Shown here piece by piece: positions 6,615-12,869 of a stretch of DNA of 12,869 nucleotides; position 1 is the stretch's first letter, and every line of letters starts with the position of its first letter. Below the pieces are notes generated by a model, which had not been told where the DNA came from, did not search any database, and worked only from the letters and a program-made list of their open reading frames with translations. The position numbers were made by a program, and so were the translations under genes. The stretch lies in assembly GCA_030610725.1 (NCBI GenBank), contig JAUWRE010000008.1:1-12869 (forward strand), in the 5' to 3' direction. The stretch is from Candidatus Aerophobota bacterium. GTDB lineage: Bacteria > Aerophobota > Aerophobia > Aerophobales > AE-B3A.

Positions 6615-7389
6615 TTGTCTGAGAAGAAAAAAATTTCTTATTCTTTTTTTTTCCTTGCTGGTCATTTTATTTGTCATGGGAAGGATAGTTTGGGCTGCTT
6701 CTCCGGCAGAATTCACTTTTCCCGGAATAAACATAGAAATAGGAGAAAATTCAGAACCTCAATCCGTAGGTGTTGCTCTACAAATCTTACTTCTGATGAC
6801 TGTTCTTTCTCTGGCTCCTGCTTTTATCATTATGGTTACCTCTTTCACCCGCATCATGGTCGTTTTTTCTCTCTTGCGTCATGCCCTGGCTACGCAGCAA
6901 ATACCTCCTAATCAGATTCTTATCGGACTTGCTTTATTCTTAACCTTCTTCGTTATGGCCCCCACCTGGGAACAGATAAGAAAAGAAGCACTGCAGCCCT
7001 ATTTAGAAGGCAGAACAACTCAGGAAGAGGCATGGCAGAATGGGATTGAACCGCTGCAGAAGTTTATGCTTCGACAGACAAGAAGAAATGACCTGGCTCT
7101 ATTTGTCAATTTGTCTCAGATGGAACAGCCTGCCACACCGGAAGATGTGCCTATTCACATACTCATCCCTGCTTTCATCATTAGTGAGCTCAAGACTGCT
7201 TTTCAAATTGGTTTTGTTTTATACATTCCTTTTTTGGTTATTGATATAGTGATTTCCTGTGTAATTATGTCTATGGGAATGTTTATGCTTCCCCCTGTAA
7301 TGATTTCTTTTCCCTTCAAAATACTTCTTTTCGTTCTGGTAGATGGTTGGAATCTGGTAGTTCAATCAACGGTTAGCAGCTTTCGCTGA
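6607..7389 (+). CDS. fliP: Flagellar export gate protein FliP
   Basis: FliP forms the pentameric core of the export gate with FliQ and FliR. The 260 residues are close to the usual length. An N-terminal signal sequence (about residues 7-30, with a likely cleavage region at VWAAS) is as in other FliP proteins. Conserved blocks are MTSFTRIMVVFSLLRHALATQQIPPNQILIGLALFLTFFVM-type residues in the first half (here VTSFTRIMVVFSLLRHALAT), FMLRQTRRNDLALF, IPAFIISELKTAFQIGF (from about 187) and PPVMISFPFKILLFVLVDGW. The ATG overlaps the end of fliO by eight bases. The next gene starts 46 bases downstream. Confidence 0.97.
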   Translation: MVNCLRRKKFLILFFSLLVILFVMGRIVWAASPAEFTFPGINIEIGENSEPQSVGVALQILLLMTVLSLAPAFIIMVTSFTRIMVVFSLLRHALATQQIPPNQILIGLALFLTFFVMAPTWEQIRKEALQPYLEGRTTQEEAWQNGIEPLQKFMLRQTRRNDLALFVNLSQMEQPATPEDVPIHILIPAFIISELKTAFQIGFVLYIPFLVIDIVISCVIMSMGMFMLPPVMISFPFKILLFVLVDGWNLVVQSTVSSFR

Positions 7390-7435
7390 ATCAGCCAGGA
7401 GAGTGTTTCTATTTCTTGGTCAAAAGAGGGTAAGA

Positions 7436-7699
7436 ATGACTCCGGAAATGGTCATTGCCATAGGTAGAAATGCTATATCCACCGCCGGTCTTCTTCTTTT
7501 ACCTGTATTAATAGTAGCTCTGGCGATAGGCTTGATAGTGAGCATTCTCCAGGCAATAACCCAGATTCACGAAATGACTCTCACTTTTGTTCCCAAAATT
7601 TTAGCGGCTGGGATACTCTTATATTTTCTTTTGCCCTGGATGATAAAGGTCCTAATAGGTTATACTTTGACTTTATACCAAATTCAGCCTCTTGGCTAA
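7436..7699 (+). CDS. fliQ: Flagellar export gate protein FliQ
   Basis: FliQ is the two-helix membrane protein that winds around the FliP/FliR core of the export gate. From the ATG at 7436 it has 87 residues, the family length, starting MTPEMVIAIGRNAISTA as FliQ proteins usually do. VALAIGLIVSILQAITQIHE, TLTFVPKILAAGIL and the second membrane segment LYFLLPWMIKVLIGY follow. The frame is open to a GTG at 7403, but that would add an 11-residue extension not seen in the family, and AGGA lies too close to it. The AGAGGG at 7425-7430 fits the ATG at 7436. The stop is 17 bases before fliR. Confidence 0.95.
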   Translation: MTPEMVIAIGRNAISTAGLLLLPVLIVALAIGLIVSILQAITQIHEMTLTFVPKILAAGILLYFLLPWMIKVLIGYTLTLYQIQPLG

Positions 7700-7716
7700 G
7701 AAACTGGATAATCTTT

Positions 7717-8490
7717 ATGCCGGTCACTACAATCCTGCTATTCTGGCTAATATTAACCAGAATAACAGCAATGGTAATGACTTTTCCTATTCTGGAATCT
7801 GGCAGCATCCCCGGGCAAGTGAAAATAGGATTCTCTATATTTCTTTCTTTGATTGTTTTTCCTCTGGTTGGCAATACTCAAATGGTTTCTTTTCCTATAG
7901 AATGGATGTCTTATCTTGTGGCAATAGGTGGGGAATTAATGCTGGGAATAATTCTGGGATACAGCGTTAAACTGCTCTTCATAGGAATACAACTGGCCGG
8001 ACAAATAATAGGTATGCAAATGGGTCTTTCCATGGCTAGAGTAATCGATCCTCAATCAGGGGTGCAAGTTACCCTTGTGTCCAACTTTAAGAACCTTCTG
8101 GCTATATTGATATTCTTATCTTTAGATGCGCATTACGGATTTTTAAAAGGACTGGTGGATAGTTTCTGGCTAGTTCCCCTGACCGGATTTTCCCTGCAAC
8201 CGGTTACAGTCCAAAGAGTAGTTGGTCTGATAGGCGACATTTTTTCAATTTCCCTAAAGATAGGAGCGCCTATTATAGGTACTCTTCTTTTAACTCAGAT
8301 AACTCTGGGGATACTGATGCGCCTGGTGCCTCAGATAAACATCTTTATGCTCGCTTTTCCTTTGAAAATAGGAATCGGTTTGATTATGCTCGGTCTTTGC
8401 TTACCCTATTTTCTCTATTTTTCAAGAGGTCTGTTTCTCAATATCTATCAAGAATTAGTTTTTACCTTACAAACTATGGGGACCAGATAG
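7717..8490 (+). CDS. fliR: Flagellar export gate protein FliR
   Basis: FliR completes the FliP5-FliQ4-FliR1 export gate. The protein of 257 residues is almost entirely hydrophobic, with about six membrane segments. Family landmarks are FPILESGSIPGQVKIGFSIF, GELMLGIILGYSVKLLFIGI, GQIIGMQMGLSMARVIDPQS, and near the end LGILMRLVPQINIFMLAFPLKIG-type residues (here QINIFMLAFPLKIGIGLIML). The start at 7717 has no clear Shine-Dalgarno sequence, and the frame stays open upstream into the end of fliQ, so the true start could be a few codons earlier; the N-terminus is a little short compared with common FliR. Translation is probably coupled to fliQ. A 108-base gap with repeats follows before flhB. Confidence 0.93.
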   Translation: MPVTTILLFWLILTRITAMVMTFPILESGSIPGQVKIGFSIFLSLIVFPLVGNTQMVSFPIEWMSYLVAIGGELMLGIILGYSVKLLFIGIQLAGQIIGMQMGLSMARVIDPQSGVQVTLVSNFKNLLAILIFLSLDAHYGFLKGLVDSFWLVPLTGFSLQPVTVQRVVGLIGDIFSISLKIGAPIIGTLLLTQITLGILMRLVPQINIFMLAFPLKIGIGLIMLGLCLPYFLYFSRGLFLNIYQELVFTLQTMGTR

Positions 8491-8543
8491 AAGAAGTTTT
8501 GAAGGGGAAATTTCAGTCGTTGGTCTCTGGAAGTATCGGTTGT

Positions 8544-8578
8544 CAATTACCAATTACCAAATACCAAATACCAAATAC
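8544..8578. repeat. Five tandem heptamers CAATTAC/CAAATAC between fliR and flhB
   Basis: Five 7-base units run without a break: CAATTAC at 8544 and 8551, then CAAATAC at 8558, 8565 and 8572, followed by a decayed CGAAT. They sit in the 108-base gap (8491-8598) between fliR and flhB. Apart from the AGGA used by flhB, the rest of the gap shows no gene, no convincing hairpin and no promoter I can support. Confidence 0.93.
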
Positions 8579-8598
8579 CGAATTTAGCAGGAACTTCA

Positions 8599-9663
8599 AT
8601 GCCTGGTGAAGAAACATTTCAGGAAAAAACTGAACCGGCTACTCCCCGTCGTCAACAGGAAGCTCGTAGAAAAGGGGATGTGGCCAAGAGTCAAGAGTTA
8701 AACTCTCTATTGATTCTTCTGGGTGGATTGGTTTTTCTGCGTGTCCTGGGGTCAGGGATTTTTCAAGGGCTGTCTCAGCTCAGTCGTAGTCTCTGGAGAG
8801 ATGCTGCTACTTTTCCGGTGACCTTATCCGAAATTCCCATTCATTTCTCTCGGGGAATAGTGCAAGTCTCCCAATTTTTGTTACCGGTAGTCCTGGGAAT
8901 CATGCTGATAGCGATAGCAACTAATCTTATGCAGGTGGGCTTTATACTTAGCAGTTCCTCCCTTGTTCCTGACCTGAATAGAATCAATCCAGTCAAAGGC
9001 ATAAGCAATTTATTCTCTAAGCGAGCACTTATGCGATTACTATTTTCTATGCTGAAGATTTTCATTATAGGCTATATTGCTTACATAACTATCAGGGATC
9101 AGCTTCCTCAATTGTTTTTTCTCACTGGCCAAAACGTCGGACAGATTTTTCTTTTTCTGGCAAATTCCGTCTATCAATTAGGTCTTAGGTGTGTATTGGG
9201 ATTAGTCCCTTTAGTTGCTCTTGATTATATTTTTCAGCGATGGGAACATAGTCAGAAACTGAGAATGACCCGGCAGGAAGTCCTGGAGGAACACAAGCAG
9301 ACCGAGGGTAGTCCCTTACTTAAGAGCAGAATTCGTAGTCTCCAGAGACAGGTAGCCAGACAACGGATGATGCAGGAGGTTCCTAAAGCAAATGTGGTTA
9401 TCACTAATCCTACTCAAATTGCTGTAGCCTTGAAATACGAAAGAGAAAAAATGAATGCTCCTGTGCTGGTAGCCAAGGGAGCAAGACTCATTGCCGAAAA
9501 AATCAAAGAATTAGCCAGGATGTATGGGATACCTGTGGTGGAAAACCGCTGGTTAGCTCAAGCGCTTTATAAATCAGTGGAAGTGGGAGAAGAGATACCC
9601 ATAAGATTCTATCAGGCAATAGCGGAAGTTCTTGCCTATGTCTATCGTCTAAAGAAATCGTAG
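8599..9663 (+). CDS. flhB: Flagellar export switch protein FlhB
   Basis: FlhB is the export-gate protein that switches substrate specificity from rod/hook to filament proteins. The 354 residues show the soluble N-terminal signature EKTEPATPRRQQEARRKGDV, four membrane segments (about 33-50, 88-112, 140-165 and 180-208) with NRINPVKGISNLFSKRALMR between them, and a cytoplasmic C-terminal domain. The autocleavage motif is VVITNPTQIAVALKY, with N270-P271-T272-Q273. Most family members have NPTH, so the histidine is replaced by glutamine; the Asn-Pro pair where cleavage happens is kept. The end, GIPVVENRWLAQALYKSVEV followed by IPIRFYQAIAEVLAYVYRL, is standard. AGGA at 8589-8592 serves the start. 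Its TAG stop is part of the flhA ribosome binding site. Confidence 0.96.
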   Translation: MPGEETFQEKTEPATPRRQQEARRKGDVAKSQELNSLLILLGGLVFLRVLGSGIFQGLSQLSRSLWRDAATFPVTLSEIPIHFSRGIVQVSQFLLPVVLGIMLIAIATNLMQVGFILSSSSLVPDLNRINPVKGISNLFSKRALMRLLFSMLKIFIIGYIAYITIRDQLPQLFFLTGQNVGQIFLFLANSVYQLGLRCVLGLVPLVALDYIFQRWEHSQKLRMTRQEVLEEHKQTEGSPLLKSRIRSLQRQVARQRMMQEVPKANVVITNPTQIAVALKYEREKMNAPVLVAKGARLIAEKIKELARMYGIPVVENRWLAQALYKSVEVGEEIPIRFYQAIAEVLAYVYRLKKS

Positions 9664-9672
9664 GAGTGAAGA

Positions 9673-11748
9673 ATGAATGGTGAAGGAAAACTTTCTTCTT
9701 TAGCTACCCAGCGAACCGATATTATCTTTGCTGTAGGGATGGTAGGAATCATCGGTATTATGATTGTTCCTCTGCCCCCCTTTCTTCTGGATGTGCTGCT
9801 CAGCTTTAATCTAAGCTGTGCTTTCATTGTTTTTCTTTTAACTGTCTATATAGACAAACCTTTAGATTTCTCTGTATTTCCTTCTCTTCTTCTTCTGGCT
9901 ACCTTATTTCGACTCAGCCTCAATATATGTTCTACCCGATTAATCCTATTACAAGGCTATGCTGGGGAGGTGATTCAATCTTTTGGTTACTTTGTAGTGG
10001 GAGGTAACTACATAGTGGGAATGATAGTCTTTTTCATCCTGGTTATCATTAATTTCATTGTTATCACCAAGGGAGCAACTCGTATCTCGGAAGTAGCGGC
10101 TCGCTTTACTTTAGATGCTATGCCTGGTCGCCAGATGAGTATTGATGCAGACCTGAACGCCGGAATGATTACTGCCGATGAAGCAAGAGAAAGACGTAAA
10201 GAGATAGAGAGACAGGCTGACTTTTACGGGGCCATGGACGGAGCAAGCAAGTTCGTTCGAGGAGATGCTATTGTTGCCATAATAATTCTTTTTATTAACA
10301 TAATAGGAGGACTGAGCATAGGGATCCTGCAAAAGCATATGTCTGTGGCGGAAGCTCTGCAAACTTATGCCCTACTTACTGTAGGAGATGGAATGGTGTC
10401 TCAAGTTCCAGCTCTTATAGTCTCTACGGCAGCAGGAATAATACTCACCCGCGCCAGTTCTAGTTCTCATCTGGCTCAAGATTTCATCAGACAAATTCTC
10501 AGTAGACCCTGGTCCATAGCTGTGGTTTCCTCACTTCTCTTTATTTGTGCCCTTATTCCTGGCTTGCCTAAACTACCCCTTTTTGGTTTAGCTGTTCTTG
10601 GCTTTGCTCTATTTTATATCATTAATCGTAATGCGAAGACTGAAGCCATTAAAGAAGTAGAAGAAGAAAAGGGGATTAAAAAAGAGGAAAATGTAGAAGA
10701 TTTGTTGCGAATTGATATCCTGGAATTAGAAATAGGCTATGGATTAATTCCTCTGGCAGACGAATCTCAGGGAGGAGACCTTCTGGAACGAATTACTCTG
10801 GTTCGCCGCCAGATTGCCCTAGAAATAGGCATGATTGTTCCTCCCGTGCGAGTGAGAGATAGTGTTCAGTTAAAACCCAATGAATATCAGATAAAGATAA
10901 AAGGTGCGGAAGTTGCCCGGGGGGAGATTATGGTTAGACACTATCTGGCTATAGATACAGGTGTAGCTACAGGACATCTGGAAGGAATAAAAACGAAAGA
11001 GCCTGCTTTTGATCTCCCGGCCATCTGGATTAAAGAAAATGAGAAAGAGAAAGCGGAGATGGCTGGCTACACCGTAGTCGGTGCATCATCCGTTCTTATT
11101 ACTCATCTTACTGAAATAGTGAAATCATTTGCTCATGAACTGTTAGGGCGTCAAGAGGTGCAATCTCTGGTTGGCAATCTCAAAAAGGATTATCCAGCAG
11201 TAATAGAGGAACTAATTCCTGAGGGTATGAAAATGGGAGAGGTTCAGAAAGTTCTTCAGAATCTTCTCTGGGAGAGAGTCTCCATCAAGGACCTGCTCAC
11301 TATTCTGGAAACACTAGCTGATTGGGCCCCTCAGACTAAAAATATAGACATTTTAACTGAATATGTAAGAAAAAGTCTGGCCCGCTCAATCTCCCGGCAA
11401 TATCAGAATGAAGAAGAAAAAATGTATGTAATAACTCTAGACCCCAAACTGGAGGCGAGAATATCTCAGGGGATAGAACATAAAGAGCGCACCTCTTATG
11501 TCAATCTGCCGCCTCAACTTATTCAAAAAATAATCGCCAGTTTCACTCCTCTGATAAAAAAGGCAGGTTCTTTAAATCATCAGCCGATTGTTCTGACCTC
11601 TCCTGCCATAAGGGCATATCTTAAAAGAATAACGGAAAAATTTATACCATCCCTGATAGTTCTTTCTTATAATGAAATTGTTCCTGAAGTTAAAATAAGG
11701 TCGATAGGAATAGTAAATGTCCCTGAAGATAAAAAAGACATCAGATGA
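9673..11748 (+). CDS. flhA: Flagellar export apparatus protein FlhA
   Basis: FlhA forms the nonameric ring of the export gate, couples ion flow to export and docks chaperone-substrate complexes. The 691 residues match the family. Eight membrane segments fill the first half (up to about 320), beginning FAVGMVGIIGIMIVPLPPFL and including PLDFSVFPSLLLLATLFRLS. The FHIPEP family signature RISEVAARFTLDAMPGRQMS and IDADLNAGMITADEAR (from residue 137) is intact. A charged Lys/Glu linker (about 320-345) leads to the large cytoplasmic domain with LEIGYGLIPLAD and WIKENEKEKAEMAGYTVV. AGGAG at 9662-9666, overlapping the flhB stop, supports the ATG at 9673. The last 32 bases overlap the next gene, a sigma factor; flhF and flhG, often found here, are absent. 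Confidence 0.97.
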   Translation: MNGEGKLSSLATQRTDIIFAVGMVGIIGIMIVPLPPFLLDVLLSFNLSCAFIVFLLTVYIDKPLDFSVFPSLLLLATLFRLSLNICSTRLILLQGYAGEVIQSFGYFVVGGNYIVGMIVFFILVIINFIVITKGATRISEVAARFTLDAMPGRQMSIDADLNAGMITADEARERRKEIERQADFYGAMDGASKFVRGDAIVAIIILFINIIGGLSIGILQKHMSVAEALQTYALLTVGDGMVSQVPALIVSTAAGIILTRASSSSHLAQDFIRQILSRPWSIAVVSSLLFICALIPGLPKLPLFGLAVLGFALFYIINRNAKTEAIKEVEEEKGIKKEENVEDLLRIDILELEIGYGLIPLADESQGGDLLERITLVRRQIALEIGMIVPPVRVRDSVQLKPNEYQIKIKGAEVARGEIMVRHYLAIDTGVATGHLEGIKTKEPAFDLPAIWIKENEKEKAEMAGYTVVGASSVLITHLTEIVKSFAHELLGRQEVQSLVGNLKKDYPAVIEELIPEGMKMGEVQKVLQNLLWERVSIKDLLTILETLADWAPQTKNIDILTEYVRKSLARSISRQYQNEEEKMYVITLDPKLEARISQGIEHKERTSYVNLPPQLIQKIIASFTPLIKKAGSLNHQPIVLTSPAIRAYLKRITEKFIPSLIVLSYNEIVPEVKIRSIGIVNVPEDKKDIR

Positions 11749-12517
11749 GATAAAAAAAATCTGGTCTAGCTACAAACACAGTCATGATCCTGAAATAAGA
11801 AAAGGACTAATCATCCAGTATCTTCCTCTGGTCAGGTATGTGGTGGATCGTTTGCCTCTGGCTAATTTACCCTCTCTCTCTGTAGAGGACCTAATTAGCA
11901 GCGGAATAGTTGGTTTAATAAAAGCTCTAGATAATTTTAATCCTGGCCGAGGAGTAAAATTTCAAACCTATGCCATACCGCGCATTCGAGGAGCCATAAT
12001 AGATGAATTGAGGTCATTAGACTGGATTCCCCGTTCTTTTCGCCGAAAAGTGCATCTCCTGGAGAAGGCATATCTTTTACTAGAGAGCAGATTCAATAGA
12101 CCGCCAACCGACAAAGAATTGGCCGCAGATTTAAATATTAAGGTGGAAGGCTTGAACCAACTTCGTATACAAATGACCTATTTTCCTGTTCTCTCCCTGC
12201 ATCACGTGCAGAAAGGTGAGGGAGGAACTGATATAGATGGGTCCCCTTTAATAGATATAATCCCTTTTACTGAAGCCAATAATCCTTTGAAAACAGTAGA
12301 AAAGAAAGAAATCGGAGAAAATCTAAAACGAATAATAGAACAATTGCCAGAAAGAGAAAAGCAAGTGATTATTTTGTATTACTATGAGGAGTTAACTTTG
12401 AAAGAAATCGGAGAAATACTGGAAGTATCAGAATCTCGTGTCTGTCAGATCCACAGCAAAGCTATTCTCTGTATGCGAGTTAAGTTGAGAGATACCGCGT
12501 CCTACTATGAGCCATGA
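11717..12517 (+). CDS. fliA: RNA polymerase sigma factor for flagellar genes (FliA/WhiG/SigD family)
   Basis: This is a sigma-28-type factor that would direct RNA polymerase to late flagellar promoters. The 266 residues contain region 2 (about 30-95: YLPLVRYVVDRLPLA, VEDLISSGIVGLIKALDNFN, GVKFQTYAIPRIRGAIIDEL then DWIPRSFRRK), region 3 (about 100-150: EKAYLLLESRFNRPPTDKEL) and region 4 (about 205-255: LPEREKQVIILYYYEELTLK, EIGEILEVSESRVCQIHSKA). LDWIPRS after region 2 is typical of the FliA/WhiG/SigD group. The ATG at 11717 lies inside flhA (32-base overlap), with AGGA at 11706-11709 as ribosome binding site, so translation is probably coupled to flhA. No anti-sigma gene (flgM) is seen. The last codons and the stop are part of a CTATGAG/CCATGAG heptamer repeat. 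Confidence 0.94.
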   Translation: MSLKIKKTSDEIKKIWSSYKHSHDPEIRKGLIIQYLPLVRYVVDRLPLANLPSLSVEDLISSGIVGLIKALDNFNPGRGVKFQTYAIPRIRGAIIDELRSLDWIPRSFRRKVHLLEKAYLLLESRFNRPPTDKELAADLNIKVEGLNQLRIQMTYFPVLSLHHVQKGEGGTDIDGSPLIDIIPFTEANNPLKTVEKKEIGENLKRIIEQLPEREKQVIILYYYEELTLKEIGEILEVSESRVCQIHSKAILCMRVKLRDTASYYEP

Positions 12518-12518
12518 G
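12505..12518. repeat. CTATGAG-CCATGAG heptamer pair across the fliA stop codon
   Basis: CTATGAG (12505-12511) is directly followed by CCATGAG (12512-12518), and the TGA stop of the sigma factor gene (12515-12517) is inside the second unit. The words belong to the CTATGAR family seen at 1544-1602 and 12687-12714. Confidence 0.65.
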
Positions 12519-12527
12519 CCCCTATAT

Positions 12528-12555
12528 CGTATTGCGTATTGCGTATGTCGTATTG
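12528..12555. repeat. Four tandem CGTATTG heptamers after fliA
   Basis: CGTATTG occurs at 12528, 12535 and 12549, with a variant CGTATGT at 12542, all in register. It belongs to the 223-base gap (12518-12740) between the sigma factor gene and the last partial gene. The frame opened by ATG 12514 across this gap is only repeat sequence read as protein. Confidence 0.9.
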
Positions 12556-12610
12556 CGCAAATCGTGGATGGAAGTTCGTTGCTCGAGAAGAAAGAAAAAG
12601 AGCTTAAGTT

Positions 12611-12642
12611 CTGGATACTCGATTTTCGATGCTGGATGCTCG
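12611..12642. repeat. Imperfect direct repeat CTGGATRCTCG
   Basis: CTGGATACTCG (12611-12621) is repeated as CTGGATGCTCG (12632-12642) with 10 intervening bases that contain the related words CGATTTTCGATG. It is a third word family in the same gap. Confidence 0.6.
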
Positions 12643-12686
12643 TTTGCCCTCGTTGATTCTTGTTTTGAGTCTTGGTTTTGGTCTTT

Positions 12687-12714
12687 CTATGAACAATGAA
12701 CTATGAACTATGAA
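12687..12714. repeat. Four tandem CTATGAA heptamers
   Basis: CTATGAA (12687), CAATGAA (12694), CTATGAA (12701) and CTATGAA (12708) are in register, followed by CT. The array ends 26 bases before the start of the next gene. Same word family as in the flgE-flbD gap. Confidence 0.92.
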
Positions 12715-12740
12715 CTTTCTGTAATTAAAGAAGGAAAGAA

Positions 12741-12869
12741 ATGAGGTTGGAAAATATTAAAGAAATATTAACCACTGAACGCGTAGGGGAAAGAATAAGT
12801 AGAGCAAGAAAAAAACAGCCTCAATCAGAGAAAAAAAAATTTTCCCAGGAAATGAATAATTATTTGCAA
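12741..12869 (+). CDS. Unrecognised protein, 3' end outside window
   Basis: An open frame starts at ATG 12741 with AAGGAAAG just upstream (from 12731) and runs unbroken to the window end, giving 43 codons. The visible N-terminus (MRLENIKEILTTERVGERIS) continues with a Lys/Arg/Gln-rich stretch ending FSQEMNNYLQ. It has no signal peptide or membrane segment and looks soluble, charged and possibly partly disordered. I do not recognise the family from this fragment. Its place after the flagellar sigma factor on the same strand suggests a motility-related or small regulatory protein, but that is only position. The lack of a terminator before it leaves open co-transcription with fliA. A short start like this could also be fortuitous. 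Confidence 0.55.
   Translation, partial: MRLENIKEILTTERVGERISRARKKQPQSEKKKFSQEMNNYLQ

Noticed and set aside
7403..7435. Upstream GTG start for fliQ
   Set aside because: It would add 11 residues not found in FliQ. The ATG at 7436 gives the family N-terminus MTPE and a properly spaced AGAGGG.
12553..12560. Palindrome TTGCGCAA after fliA as a terminator or operator
   Set aside because: It is an 8-base palindrome with no loop and no T-run, and it arises from the CGTATTG repeat unit.
12514..12699. A 61-codon frame after fliA (MSPYIVLRIAYVV...)
   Set aside because: It is made largely of translated heptamer repeats (CGTATTG, CTGGATRCTCG), its ATG lies within the repeat at the fliA stop, and it has no ribosome binding site of its own.

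Overview
The window is a long, co-directional flagellar gene cluster, all on the + strand. It starts inside the hook protein gene and ends just after the flagellar sigma factor. Order: flgE (5' end cut off) - flbD - motA - motB - a second motB-like gene - fliL - fliM - fliN - fliO - fliP - fliQ - fliR - flhB - flhA - fliA/whiG-type sigma factor - start of an unrecognised gene cut by the window end. There are no RNA genes, insertion sequences, CRISPR arrays or phage genes that I can support.

Layout. Positions 1-1442 hold most of FlgE. A 206-base gap (1443-1648) follows, with a strong GC hairpin and several kinds of 7-8 base tandem repeats. From 1649 to 8490 the genes are packed with ATGA/GTGA overlaps, stop codons inside Shine-Dalgarno sequences, or gaps under 50 bases. 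This stretch covers the stator (motA, motB, motB-like), the stator/switch accessory fliL, the C-ring proteins (fliM, fliN) and the export-gate core (fliO, fliP, fliQ, fliR). A 108-base gap with heptamer repeats (8491-8598) separates fliR from flhB. flhB, flhA and the sigma factor then follow, the last overlapping flhA by 32 bases. A 223-base repeat-filled gap (12518-12740) precedes the last partial gene.

How the genes work together. FlhA, FlhB, FliP, FliQ, FliR and FliO build the flagellar type III export gate. FlgE is exported through it to form the hook. FliM and FliN form the rotor switch, MotA/MotB the ion-driven stator around it, and FliL associates with the stator. The sigma-28-type factor would drive late genes such as flagellin. 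No chemotaxis genes, and no flhF or flhG, lie in the window.

Organism. The order flgE-flbD-motA-motB-fliL-fliM-fliN-fliO/P/Q/R-flhB-flhA resembles the motility operon of spirochetes and, less closely, the fla/che operon of Bacillus. The proteins look generic rather than diagnostic. Moderate G+C and intergenic stretches full of short heptanucleotide repeats suggest an environmental, probably uncultivated bacterial lineage (Omnitrophota-like genomes come to mind). This is a weak inference from style, not a classification.

The points most worth a second look are the tandem MotB paralogue, which has lost the ion-binding aspartate; the NPTQ instead of NPTH autocleavage motif in FlhB; the duplicated insert modules in FlgE; the direct flhA-sigma junction without flhF/flhG; and the recurring heptamer repeat families, one of which runs through the stop codon of the sigma factor gene.
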